From Pseudomonas putida (lineage in GTDB: Bacteria > Pseudomonadota > Gammaproteobacteria > Pseudomonadales > Pseudomonadaceae): a stretch of 64,000 bases of DNA. The translations under genes and the position numbers were made by a program. The notes beneath the pieces are model-generated. The model saw only the letters and a program-made list of their open reading frames with translations. It searched no databases and was not told the DNA's origin. The stretch is from contig NZ_JANHKS010000016.1 of NCBI RefSeq assembly GCF_028682175.1, positions 1 through 64,000 of the forward strand. The letters run 5' to 3'. This document shows positions 56,156-64,000 of the stretch, one piece after another. The stretch's first letter is position 1. Every line of letters starts with the position of its first letter.

Positions 56156-56694
56156 CACATCCCCACTCCCCTTCACCCCGACCGGATGAAGCGAGCCGCT
56201 ACTCCAAACCCCGAATCGCGCTGCACTGGCTGTCCGCCGCCATCATCCTCTGGGCAACCTTCAGCGGGTTTGGCGTGGCGCTGCTGGAACCCGACGATCC
56301 GTTTCGCCAATGGGTCGAGTCGTTCAATCCGCAGATCACCAGCCTCTTCATCCCCTTCTTCGCTTGGCGCCTGTGGCTGGCCATCAAGGCACACCCTTCG
56401 CGCGCAAGCAGCACAACACAGGAACGCCTCGCCTCAGCCGCCCACAAGGCGATTTACGCTGCGGTTTCAGGTGTATTGATCACTGGCGTGCTGATGATGA
56501 GCCATCCGGTCACGCTGCTGGCGCTTGTGCCGCTGCCTCAGCTGATTCACTCGAAGATCGCGCTCATGCAGCTACATGAACTGCATCACGTGCTGTGCGC
56601 GATTCTGGCGGGGTTGGTGGCGCTGCATCTGGCGGCAGTGGTGATGCACCAGGTGCAGGGGCGGTCGGTGCTGGGACGCATGACCGGACGCTGA
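56122..56694 (+). CDS. Cytochrome b561 family protein
   Basis: A protein of up to 190 residues with four membrane helices and haem-binding His residues: RIALHWLSAAIILWATFSGF, TTQERLASAAHKAIYAAVSG, ALMQLHELHHVLCAILAGLV and ALHLAAVVMHQ. It should pass electrons between the quinone pool and periplasmic oxidants such as superoxide. The start is uncertain: ATG 56122 lacks a ribosome-binding site, while TTG 56152 has AAGG about eight bases upstream and would remove 10 residues before the first helix. Confidence 0.85.
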   Translation: MQFLLTKATVLTHPHSPSPRPDEASRYSKPRIALHWLSAAIILWATFSGFGVALLEPDDPFRQWVESFNPQITSLFIPFFAWRLWLAIKAHPSRASSTTQERLASAAHKAIYAAVSGVLITGVLMMSHPVTLLALVPLPQLIHSKIALMQLHELHHVLCAILAGLVALHLAAVVMHQVQGRSVLGRMTGR

Positions 56695-56701
56695 CATCAA
56701 A

Positions 56702-56792
56702 CTGTAGGAGCGCGCTTGCCCGCGACCGGGTTGTGTCAGACGCTAAATCCATATCTGAAACAACGCAATCGCGGGCAAGCGCGCTCCTACAG
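56702..56792. repeat. REP/REPIN-like palindrome, TGTAGGAGCGCGC class
   Basis: Arms CTGTAGGAGCGCGCTTGCCC and the complement, core TGTGTCAGACGCTAAATCCATATCTGAAACA in outline. It lies between the convergent b561 and gabP genes. Confidence 0.85.
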
Positions 56793-56835
56793 AGGGTGGT
56801 TCGAGCCCGCGAAATGCCGCGGGCTCAATCACCCA

Positions 56836-58227
56836 TCAATTCAGCACAACCTTCCCGGCCTTCACGGCCTTGCGGCGGTTCGACACAATCAGGCCCGCAG
56901 CCACGACCAGAATGCTCAGCAGGCCCGTGGCGATGATTTCCATGCGGTGGGCGTCCTGGAACAGCATGATGGTCAGCACGCCAACGATGAACACGATCAC
57001 CGCCCAGGTCAGGACCGGGAACAGCCACATGCGGAAGGCGATGGTCTGGCCTTCGGCCTCACGTTTGCGGCGCATGCGCAGTTGCGAGACGGCAATCACC
57101 AGGTACACCAGCAGAGCGATGGCGCCGGAGCTGGCCAGCAGGAAGTCGAACACGGCAGCCGGGGCGACGTAGTTGGCAAACACGGCAGCGAAGGCCGCTG
57201 CGGTGGACAGCATGACCGCCCAGTACGGGGTACCGGCCTTGCTGGTGCGCTGGGAAACAGCTGGTGCATCGCCGCGCTTGCCCAGGGAGAACAGCATGCG
57301 CGAAGCGGTGTACAGCGCCGAGTTCAGGCAACTGGTGACCGCGACCAGCACCACGATGTCGACGATCAGCTTGGCGTTCGGAATACCCATCAGGTCGAGC
57401 ACGGTCTGGTAGGAACCGACCTGAGCCAGACGACTGTCGTTCCAAGGCACCAGCGCCACGACCAGGAAGATCGAGACCAGATAGAACAGGCAGATCCGCC
57501 AGATCACCGAGTTGGTGGCCTTGGTGATTTGCTCGCTCGGGTTCTTCGATTCCGCCGCTGCGATGGTCACGATCTCGGTGCCCATGAACGAGAACATGGT
57601 GGTCAGCATCGCTGCCAGCACTGCGCCCATGCCGTTAGGCAGGAAACCGTTGGTGTCGAACAGGTGGCTCACGCCGCTGACCTGGCTGTTTGGCAGCAGG
57701 CCGAACACCGCTGCAACGCCCAGAATCACGAAACCGATGATCGCCAATACCTTGATCAGCGCGAACCAGAACTCGAACTCGCCGTAGTTCTTCACGCTGA
57801 ACAGGTTGGTTGCGGTCAGCAGCAGGGTAATCACCAGGGTGAAGACCCAGATCGCCACGTTCGGGAACCACGCATGCAGGATGGTGGCGGCGGCGTTGGC
57901 CTCCAGCGGGATCACCAGCACCCAGAACCACCAGTACAGCCAGCCGATGGTGAAACCGGCCCAGTGACCGATGGCACGGTCGGCGTATGTCGAGAACGAG
58001 CCGGTGTCAGGCGATGCAATCGCCATCTCGGCCAGCATGCGCATTACCAGCACCACCAGCGTACCGGCGGCGGCATAAGCCAGCAGAACAGCCGGGCCCG
58101 CTTCCGCGATGGCATGGCCGGAACCCACGAAAAGACCGGCACCGATCACACCCGCAATGGACAGCATGGTGATGTGCCGCGATTTGAGCCCCTGGTCGAG
58201 GTTCGAAGAGTTTGGGGTACTGCTCAT
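56836..58227 (-). CDS. gabP: GABA permease (APC family)
   Basis: A 463-residue amino-acid permease with 12 predicted helices. Sequence runs are typical of GabP: GLKSRHITMLSIAGVIGAGL, EMAIASPDTGSFSTYADRAI, TEIVTIAAAESKNPSEQITK. It imports 4-aminobutyrate by proton symport. In this window GABA is also the product of the spu pathway. The assignment to GABA rather than another amino acid rests on overall resemblance and is good but not certain. AAGGTTGC precedes the start. Confidence 0.87.
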   Translation of the reverse strand: MSSTPNSSNLDQGLKSRHITMLSIAGVIGAGLFVGSGHAIAEAGPAVLLAYAAAGTLVVLVMRMLAEMAIASPDTGSFSTYADRAIGHWAGFTIGWLYWWFWVLVIPLEANAAATILHAWFPNVAIWVFTLVITLLLTATNLFSVKNYGEFEFWFALIKVLAIIGFVILGVAAVFGLLPNSQVSGVSHLFDTNGFLPNGMGAVLAAMLTTMFSFMGTEIVTIAAAESKNPSEQITKATNSVIWRICLFYLVSIFLVVALVPWNDSRLAQVGSYQTVLDLMGIPNAKLIVDIVVLVAVTSCLNSALYTASRMLFSLGKRGDAPAVSQRTSKAGTPYWAVMLSTAAAFAAVFANYVAPAAVFDFLLASSGAIALLVYLVIAVSQLRMRRKREAEGQTIAFRMWLFPVLTWAVIVFIVGVLTIMLFQDAHRMEIIATGLLSILVVAAGLIVSNRRKAVKAGKVVLN

Positions 58228-58649
58228 GGAAGCAACCTTTAAGAATTTTTATACGGATCAGGACCGGCCGTGATCGTTCGTAAAAAGATCACAACAGCCC
58301 TGTTATTTATTTTTTACGCAAGAATTACGCCAAAATATTTCGTCAGCGACGTCGCCCCCGGATATGCGCGTTTCAGAGGCATTTGGTAAGTATCTGAACG
58401 AACTAGCATTTCGCCATTTCTGTAGGAAATGTTACCGAGCGCAACACGATAAAGACGAACGACCGCACCGAAAATACACATCAACCGACAGAAAGCACCA
58501 ATTCGGCGCACAGATTCTTCCGCTGATCGCTCCGTTGGCCGAAATACCCTTTCCCACGGCGGGTAAAGCTGGCAACATCGCGCCCTTTTTGCGCAGGGCG
58601 AGCCCGTTTGTCGTGCGCGGCAAGTACATCGAACACATGAGGTCCCTTA
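58228..58649. other. Divergent region between gabP and the amino-acid ABC operon
   Basis: About 420 bases with no credible gene; the long open frame through it lacks codon character and a start signal. It must contain both promoters. GAGG eight bases before 58650 is the ribosome-binding site of the ABC ATPase. No terminator or repeat is seen. Confidence 0.6.
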
Positions 58650-59423
58650 ATGGCTGAGGCCACGCCCGCCCTGGAAATCCGCGATCTGCACAAGCGCTAC
58701 GGCGAACTGGAAGTGCTCAAGGGCATTTCGCTGAGCGCGCGCGATGGCGACGTGATTTCGATTCTGGGCTCATCCGGCTCCGGCAAATCCACGCTGCTGC
58801 GCTGCATCAACCTGCTGGAAAACCCGCACAAAGGTGAAATCCTCATCGCGGGCGAATCCTTGAGACTCAAAGCCACGCGCAAGGGTGAACTGATCGCCGC
58901 GGACAACCGTCAGATCAATCGCCTGCGCAGCGAGATCGGCTTCGTCTTTCAGAATTTCAACCTGTGGCCGCACATGACCGTGCTCGACAACATCATCGAG
59001 GCGCCACGCCGCGTGCTCGGCCAGAGCAAGGCAGAAGCCATCGAATGCGCCGAGGCGCTGCTGGCCAAGGTGGGGATCGCCGACAAGCGCCACGCCTACC
59101 CGAACCAGCTCTCGGGCGGCCAGCAACAGCGCGCAGCAATTGCCCGCACCCTGGCGATGCAGCCCAAGGTTATTCTCTTCGACGAGCCAACCTCCGCGCT
59201 CGACCCGGAGATGGTGCAGGAAGTGCTCAACGTGATCCGTGGCCTGGCCGAAGAAGGCCGTACCATGCTGATGGTGACTCACGAAATGAATTTTGCCCGG
59301 CAGGTGTCCAGCGAAGTGGTCTTCCTGCACCAAGGGCTGGTAGAAGAACAAGGATCGCCGCAACAGGTCTTCGACGACCCGCAATCGGCGCGCTGCAAAC
59401 AATTCATGTCCAGCAATCGCTAA
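58650..59423 (+). CDS. Polar amino-acid ABC transporter ATP-binding protein (HisP-like)
   Basis: A 257-residue ATPase of the HisP/ArtP type. Walker A is LGSSGSGKSTLLRCINLLE, the Q-loop is FVFQNFNLWPHMTVLDN, the signature LSGGQQQRAAIARTLAMQ, Walker B VILFDEPTSALDPEMVQEV and the switch His is in MLMVTHEMNFARQV. It begins a four-gene importer operon. Confidence 0.94.
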   Translation: MAEATPALEIRDLHKRYGELEVLKGISLSARDGDVISILGSSGSGKSTLLRCINLLENPHKGEILIAGESLRLKATRKGELIAADNRQINRLRSEIGFVFQNFNLWPHMTVLDNIIEAPRRVLGQSKAEAIECAEALLAKVGIADKRHAYPNQLSGGQQQRAAIARTLAMQPKVILFDEPTSALDPEMVQEVLNVIRGLAEEGRTMLMVTHEMNFARQVSSEVVFLHQGLVEEQGSPQQVFDDPQSARCKQFMSSNR

Positions 59424-59436
59424 CGGAGCAACATCG

Positions 59437-60201
59437 ATGCAGACCCTGAAACACTTCCTGCTGGCCGCCGTCGCCACCCTGGCCGTGGCTGGCAACGCCT
59501 TTGCCGCAGAAACCCTGAAAATGGGTATCGAAGGCGCCTACCCGCCGTTCAACAACAAGGACGCCAGCGGCCAGGTCGTGGGCTTCGACGTCGAGATCGG
59601 CAACGCCCTGTGCGCCAAGATGAAAGTCACCTGCGAAGTCGTCACTTCCGACTGGGACGGCATCATCCCGGCCCTGAACGCGCAGAAGTTCGACTTCCTG
59701 ATCTCCTCGATGTCGATCACCGAGGAGCGCAAGCAGGCGGTGGACTTCACCAACCCGTACTACTCCAACAAGCTGCAGTTCATCGCACCGAAGTCGACCA
59801 ACCTGGGCGCCAACAACGACGCCATCAAGGAAGCCCTCAAGGGCAAGACCATCGGTGCCCAGCGCGCGACTCTGTCGGGCACCTGGCTGGAAGACAACTG
59901 GGGCGACGACGTGACCGTCAAGCTCTACGACTCCCAGGAAAACGCCTTCCTGGACCTGTCCTCGGGCCGCCTCGACGCCCTGCTGGGTGACAAATACGCA
60001 AGCTACGAGTGGCTGAAGAGCGACGCCGGCAAGAACTATGAATTCAAGGGCGAGCCCATGTTCGGCGACGACAAGATCGGCATCGCCGTGCGCAAGGACG
60101 ACCCACTGCGCGAGCGCCTGAACACTGCGCTGAAGGAAATTATCGAAGACGGCACCTACAAGAAGATCAACGACAAGTACTTCCCGTTCAGCATCCTCTG
60201 A
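59437..60201 (+). CDS. Periplasmic amino-acid-binding protein (Lys/Arg/Orn-type)
   Basis: A 254-residue SBP_bac_3 protein with signal peptide MQTLKHFLLAAVATLAVAG NAFA. Typical binding-site runs are LKMGIEGAYPPFNNKDASGQ, VVGFDVEIGNALCAKMKVTC, DWDGIIPALNAQKFDFLISS and MSITEERKQAVDFTNPYY. The general resemblance is to lysine/arginine/ornithine or histidine binders; exact ligand is not provable. GGAG lies nine bases upstream, 13 bases after the ATPase stop codon. Confidence 0.93.
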   Translation: MQTLKHFLLAAVATLAVAGNAFAAETLKMGIEGAYPPFNNKDASGQVVGFDVEIGNALCAKMKVTCEVVTSDWDGIIPALNAQKFDFLISSMSITEERKQAVDFTNPYYSNKLQFIAPKSTNLGANNDAIKEALKGKTIGAQRATLSGTWLEDNWGDDVTVKLYDSQENAFLDLSSGRLDALLGDKYASYEWLKSDAGKNYEFKGEPMFGDDKIGIAVRKDDPLRERLNTALKEIIEDGTYKKINDKYFPFSIL

Positions 60202-60266
60202 TTCGCCCGACCTGCGCCGCGGCTCCTGAGTGAGCCGCGGCGCGGGTTCTCCTGCCAAGAAGCGTT

Positions 60267-60962
60267 ATGAACCTCGATCTCCACGGATTCGGCCCGGCCC
60301 TGGCGGCTGGCATGCTGATGACCATTCAACTTGCGCTGTCGGCCCTGTGCCTGGGTCTCGTTCTCGGCCTGCTCGGCGCGCTGGCGAAAACCTCGTCCAA
60401 TCGTGCCCTGCAATGGCTTGGCGGCACCTATTCGACTCTGGTGCGCGGCATTCCCGAGCTGCTTTGGGTGTTGCTGATCTACTTCGGCACCGTCAACGCC
60501 ATGCGCGCCATCGGCCACATTTTCGGCATTCCCAATCTGTCGCTCAGCGCCTTTGCCGCAGGCGTCATCGCCCTGGGCCTGTGCTTCGGCGCCTATGCCA
60601 CCGAAGTGTTTCGCGGCGCCATGCTGTCGATTCCCAAGGGCCACCGCGAAGCCGGGCTGGCATTGGGTCTGTCGCGCTCGCGTATCTTCATCAAACTGGT
60701 CATGCCGCAGATGTGGCGTATCGCGCTGCCAGGGCTGGGCAACCTGTTCATGATCCTGATGAAAGACACCGCGCTGGTGTCCGTGATCGGCCTTGAAGAA
60801 GTCATGCGCCACGCGCAGATCGCCGTGACCGGCACCAAAGAGCCATTCACCTTCTATATGGTCGCGGCCTTGATGTACCTGACCATGACCGCACTGTCGA
60901 TGGTCGGCCTGGCGTGGCTTGAACGTCGTGCATCGACAGGGTTTGCGAGGAGCGCATCATGA
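60267..60962 (+). CDS. Amino-acid ABC transporter permease (HisQ-like)
   Basis: A 231-residue permease with five or so membrane helices. The HisQ/GlnP pattern shows in MTIQLALSALCLGLVLGLLG, YSTLVRGIPELLWVLLIYFG and the EAA-like loop GLALGLSRSRIFIKLVMPQM. It overlaps the next permease by four bases (ATGA). Confidence 0.93.
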   Translation: MNLDLHGFGPALAAGMLMTIQLALSALCLGLVLGLLGALAKTSSNRALQWLGGTYSTLVRGIPELLWVLLIYFGTVNAMRAIGHIFGIPNLSLSAFAAGVIALGLCFGAYATEVFRGAMLSIPKGHREAGLALGLSRSRIFIKLVMPQMWRIALPGLGNLFMILMKDTALVSVIGLEEVMRHAQIAVTGTKEPFTFYMVAALMYLTMTALSMVGLAWLERRASTGFARSAS

Positions 60963-61648
60963 CCTGGGAATTCACCCTCAAATGGATGCCCAAGCTGCTG
61001 CAAGGTGCAACCCTGACGCTGGAGCTGGTGGCCATCGCCGTGGTTGCCGGGCTGATCCTGGCGATCCCTATGGGCATCGCCCGCGCATCCCGTAACAACT
61101 ACGTGCGCGCGCTGCCATACGCCTACATCTTCTTTTTTCGCGGCACACCGCTGCTGGTGCAGTTGTTCCTGGTGTATTACGGCCTGGCGCAGTTCGACGT
61201 CATCACCCAAGGCCCGCTGTGGCCCTACCTGCGCGACCCGTTCTTCTGCGCGGCATTGACCATGACCCTGCACACCACCGCCTACATCGCCGAAATCCTG
61301 CGCGGCGCCATCCAGGCCGTGCCGGTGGGTGAGGTCGAAGCGGCCCGCGCACTGGGCATGTCCCGGGCCAAGGCGATGACCTACATCATCCTGCCCCGCG
61401 CCGCCCGCATCGGCCTGCCGGCGTACAGCAACGAAGTCATCCTGATGCTCAAGGCCAGCGCCCTGGCCAGCACCGTCACCCTGCTCGACATCACCGGCAT
61501 GGCCCGCACCATCAACGCCCGCACCTACATGCCCGAGCAAAGCTTCTTCCTGGCCGGCCTGATCTACCTCACTATCTCTTTCGTACTGGTACAGGCCTTC
61601 AAACTGCTGGAACGCAAACTGCGGGTGAACGCACTGCAAGGCCGCTAA
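60959..61648 (+). CDS. Amino-acid ABC transporter permease (HisM-like)
   Basis: A 229-residue permease, paired with the HisQ-like protein. Marks are ATLTLELVAIAVVAGLILAI, YIFFFRGTPLLVQLFLVYYG and the EAA loop EAARALGMSRAKAMTYIILP. It ends the importer operon; a shortened REP element follows 16 bases later. Confidence 0.93.
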   Translation: MTWEFTLKWMPKLLQGATLTLELVAIAVVAGLILAIPMGIARASRNNYVRALPYAYIFFFRGTPLLVQLFLVYYGLAQFDVITQGPLWPYLRDPFFCAALTMTLHTTAYIAEILRGAIQAVPVGEVEAARALGMSRAKAMTYIILPRAARIGLPAYSNEVILMLKASALASTVTLLDITGMARTINARTYMPEQSFFLAGLIYLTISFVLVQAFKLLERKLRVNALQGR

Positions 61649-61663
61649 AAGGTGACCAACAAT

Positions 61664-61731
61664 CCGTAGCAGCACGGCTTGCCGGCGGGAGCGCCCTCCA
61701 GACCGCCCCCGCTGGCAAGCCATGCTGCTAC
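61664..61731. repeat. Shortened REP/REPIN-like element, GTAGCAGCACGG class
   Basis: CCGTAGCAGCACGGCTTGCCGG CGGGAGCG and CGCTGGCAAGCCATGCTGCTA with a loop of about 15 bases, like the short copy at 50368 (both have CATGCTGCTA in the right arm). Confidence 0.8.
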
Positions 61732-61750
61732 AGAAGCGTGTCACCGCAAC

Positions 61751-61793
61751 CCTGTAGGAGCGCGCTGGCCCGCGACCTGCCGCAAAGCGGCAG
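61751..61793. repeat. Partial REP end plus a small hairpin
   Basis: CCTGTAGGAGCGCGCTGGCC CGCGAC is one REP arm without a partner, followed by CTGCCGCAAAGCGGCAG, a perfect 7-bp hairpin. Confidence 0.65.
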
Positions 61794-61871
61794 CAAACCA
61801 CCCACCCCATCACCACCTGACACCCCAACTCCCTTAAACTCCCCCCACACCCAACACCACCGCCCCCGGCC

Positions 61872-63071
61872 ATGCACCCCACAGACCTGCTCCCCCGCTT
61901 CCAAGCGCTCGACGCCTTCCTGCTCGCGCACCAGCACCTGTGGCGTCCACGCCCCTTCACCCATCGCCAACTGCCGTGGGAAACACTCCACCCCGACCTA
62001 TCCACCTGGCTGCGCAACCGCACCCTCGAACAAGCCGAAGCCGCCCACAACCACCCCGAAGACCTCGACGCCCCCGAGCCCTTCGCCCGGCTCGCACAGC
62101 GATCCAGAACCCTGAGCCAGATCGACCCACTGCCCCACGCCGCGCTGACCCACGTATCCCCACGCATGAGCGTCGACGTCCCCGGCCGCAAGTGGCAACA
62201 GATCGAAGCCTTCGCCAGCCGCCTCACCTTCCACCACAGCCCCAGCCACTGGCTCGACTGGTGCTCCGGCAAAGGCCACCTCGGCCGCCGCCTCGCCCAC
62301 GACGGCCAGGCCCTGACCTGCCTCGAATACGATCCGCACCTGGTCGATGCCGGCCGCAAGCTCAGCGACAAACTCGGCATCAACGCCCAGCACCTGCACC
62401 AAGACGTCATGGCGCAAGACGCCGCCACCCGCCTGACCGCACAGCACACCCCCGTCGCCCTCCACGCCTGCGGCGACCTCCACGTGCGCCTCATGCAACT
62501 GGCCAGCGACGCCCACTGCCAACACATGGCCATCGCCCCCTGCTGCTACAACCGCATCGCCGGCGACCACTACCAGCCACTGTCCGCAAACGGCCAGGCG
62601 TCCGAACTGCACCTAAGCCTCGACGACCTCGCCCTGCCCCTCAGCGAAACCGTCACCGCCGGCGCCCGCGTCCGCCGCCAGCGCGACACCTCCATGGCCC
62701 GCCGCCTGGGGTTCGACGTATTGCAACGCCAACTGCGCGGCATCGACGACTATCTGCCCACGCCATCGCTGCCCAGCGCCTGGCTCGACAAACCCTTCGC
62801 CGACTACTGCACAGACCTCGCCGAACTCAAACACCTGCCCCCACCCGGCCCACAAGACTGGCCCGCCCTGGAAGCCGCCGGCTGGCAACGCTTGGCCGAA
62901 GTGCGCAACCTCGAACTGCTACGCAACCTCTTCCGCCGCCCGCTCGAGCTATGGCTCACCCTCGACCGCGCCCTCTACCTGCAACAACGTGACTACACAG
63001 TCCGAATCGGCACCTTCTGCGACAGCCTGCTCACGCCACGAAATCTGCTCATCCTCGCGGAACGAAACTGA
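61872..63071 (+). CDS. SAM-dependent methyltransferase (Methyltransf_32-like)
   Basis: A 399-residue protein. The SAM-binding motif I is LDWCSGKGHLGRRLAHDGQA, motif II LTCLEYDPHLVDAGRKLSDK, and the later signature VALHACGDLHVRLMQLA plus IAPCCYNRIAGDHYQPLSAN is shared with eukaryotic GSTCD-like methyltransferases; the ACGD and PCC boxes are diagnostic. The substrate is unknown, perhaps RNA. It is strongly C-rich in the coding strand, more so than neighbours, which makes a long spurious open frame in another register. There is no good ribosome-binding site before ATG 61872. Confidence 0.84.
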   Translation: MHPTDLLPRFQALDAFLLAHQHLWRPRPFTHRQLPWETLHPDLSTWLRNRTLEQAEAAHNHPEDLDAPEPFARLAQRSRTLSQIDPLPHAALTHVSPRMSVDVPGRKWQQIEAFASRLTFHHSPSHWLDWCSGKGHLGRRLAHDGQALTCLEYDPHLVDAGRKLSDKLGINAQHLHQDVMAQDAATRLTAQHTPVALHACGDLHVRLMQLASDAHCQHMAIAPCCYNRIAGDHYQPLSANGQASELHLSLDDLALPLSETVTAGARVRRQRDTSMARRLGFDVLQRQLRGIDDYLPTPSLPSAWLDKPFADYCTDLAELKHLPPPGPQDWPALEAAGWQRLAEVRNLELLRNLFRRPLELWLTLDRALYLQQRDYTVRIGTFCDSLLTPRNLLILAERN

Positions 63072-63327
63072 ATCACAAACCACACCCCAGCCTGTGGATA
63101 ACTCTGTTGATGGAATTCCCGCCAACGCAGACAAAACCTGCCTCGCAAACGTTTTAACAAATCGGTCATTTTTTAAACAACTGTTAAATTTGCGCAAAAA
63201 CAGTAGCTTGCGAACAAATGAGAACGCTTCCACAAATCAACCGCCCGCCCCCCACCCGATGGATCAGTTGTGAATAACGGTAATCGCGATCCGTCATAAG
63301 GCCGCCTAAAAAAAGCGAAATTAAGGC
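63072..63327. other. AT-rich region between the methyltransferase and tRNA-Thr
   Basis: Nothing coding is seen in these 256 bases. From about 63140 the DNA becomes strikingly AT-rich (TTTTTTAAACAACTGTTAAA), which may be an upstream activating region for the tRNA promoter. Confidence 0.5.
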
Positions 63328-63355
63328 TTTACTCGACAGCTCAAATCCCTATAAT
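63328..63355 (+). promoter_or_regulatory. Sigma-70 promoter of tRNA-Thr
   Basis: TTTACT (63328-63333), 16 bases, consensus TATAAT (63350-63355), then a GC-rich discriminator (CAGCGCCC) before the tRNA at 63368. Confidence 0.8.
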
Positions 63356-63367
63356 CAGCGCCCACAC

Positions 63368-63443
<76 letters not shown>

Positions 63444-63457
63444 TGATTCAGCGAGAG

Positions 63458-63484
63458 AGGCTCACCGAAAGGTGGGCCTTTTTT
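63458..63484 (+). terminator. Rho-independent terminator of tRNA-Thr
   Basis: AGGCTCACC, tetraloop GAAA, GGTGGGCCT and five T residues, 14 bases after the CCA end. Confidence 0.92.
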
Positions 63485-64000
63485 GTTTGGGCTAGACGTA
63501 ACCGCTCGCAATTTTTCAATTGACGGTTTCAAACACCCTCAACCTGAGCACAACACACTCGCCACACGTCCTACCCAACGGGTGGGGTCCTGCTACTAGC
63601 AGGCGTGCAAAAGGCGAGTTTTTTTGCCCGGAATTTGACAAAGGCCAGGACGGTGCACAAGCCTGCGAAGCTTCCCTGTGCGAAACCTGCGCTGACTCCC
63701 CAGGCACTCCTTGCCAAGCTCAAAGGCCAGGCTTGAATCAATAGAGCATCGATAAGGGACCAAGCACTTTCAATAAATGGTTTCCCGGAAAACTGGAAAA
63801 GTGATGCAGAGGGCTCCCGAGTTCGACACAGGCTTCCGCAAACGTAGTCGTGAAACGCGCTTCGGGCCGAAACCGGTCCATTGGGCCATTCCCAGTGGCA
63901 GCCTCCCCCGTCTGTTCGTGCTGCTAAGAGAAAACCACTTTAAACACTGCTACAGCCCTGATCGCACAAGGCTTCGCGGCAATCCTCCTCATGACCAAAG
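63485..64000. other. Unassigned region downstream of tRNA-Thr
   Basis: No recognisable gene. An open frame at 63520-63744 (start TTG, no ribosome-binding site) would encode a Cys-rich 74-residue peptide with EFFCPEFDKGQ and SLCETCADSPGTPC. Another frame from ATG 63804 stays open to the window edge with GGAAAA upstream. Both are doubtful. The base composition is close to the rest. Confidence 0.4.

Noticed and set aside
58364..58657. 97-codon open frame before the ABC ATPase
   Set aside because: No ribosome-binding site; it overlaps the real ATPase start and has no family resemblance.
60854..62533. 559-codon minus-strand open frame across the last permease and the methyltransferase
   Set aside because: It is antisense to two genes with clear motifs and reads as low-complexity sequence.

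Overview
The window reads as chromosomal DNA of a Pseudomonas of the fluorescens group. It is GC-rich and densely coded, with a complete spu polyamine locus, ssu and tau sulfonate genes, an OprD-family porin, and a secB-grxC-gpmI-ctpA-hisFAHB-mutY block in the order I remember from Pseudomonas. It also carries many short palindromic intergenic repeats of the REP/REPIN type. I see no prophage, insertion sequence, integrase, CRISPR array or rRNA. All gene identities come from reading sequence and motifs; no database search was run.

Layout. (1) 1-11 kb: two tandem SdiA-regulated (YjiK-like) paralogues, a FAH-family hydrolase, and a divergent pair of a D-2-hydroxyglutarate-dehydrogenase-like flavoprotein and serA. 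Small envelope or unknown genes follow: DUF4399, a 2OG-Fe(II) oxygenase, DUF2059, an alpha/beta hydrolase, a thioredoxin-like protein and a secreted ParB-like protein. (2) 11-25 kb: an Ntn-hydrolase acylase of the HacB type converges on spuABCDEFGH (putrescine and spermidine uptake plus gamma-glutamyl-polyamine catabolism). Divergent spuI and a TetR regulator follow. (3) 25.7-36 kb: sulfur scavenging, with ssuACBF (ssuD and ssuE are not in the cluster), the 1-Cys peroxiredoxin lsfA, an OprD-type porin and tauABCD. (4) 35.9-36.0 kb: a consensus sigma-54 promoter in front of a very short terminated stretch, a candidate NrsZ-like sRNA. (5) 36-50 kb: trmL, secB, grxC, a rhodanese-fold protein without cysteine, gpmI, an EnvC-like protein, ctpA, a YibQ-like deacetylase, a periplasmic binding protein, the his genes (hisB-hisH-DUF2164-hisA-hisF) and an OFA-family MFS transporter. 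(6) 50.6-58.2 kb: an AsmA protein, mutY-yggX, tRNA-Phe, a two-gene Panacea/SocA-type candidate toxin-antitoxin module, a small acidic protein, a cytochrome b561 and the GABA permease gabP. (7) 58.6-64 kb: a four-gene amino-acid ABC importer, a SAM methyltransferase, tRNA-Thr and about 550 bp with no recognisable gene.

How the genes work together. The spu genes import and glutamylate polyamines and pass them toward GABA, which GabP can also bring in. SerA can regenerate NAD+ by making D-2-hydroxyglutarate, and the divergent flavoprotein is the expected enzyme to reoxidise it. The ssu and tau genes release sulfite from organosulfonates during sulfate limitation; the missing ssuDE leaves TauD as the only desulfonating enzyme in the window.

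The most unusual features are the repeats. There are roughly two dozen full or partial elements in about four end-sequence classes. Several share inner cores, one pair is the same core in opposite orientation, one grows into a 194-bp near-palindrome, one lies in an 82-bp direct duplication whose REP part differs between copies, and some sit inside operons (hisA-hisF, spuD-spuE, tauA-tauB).
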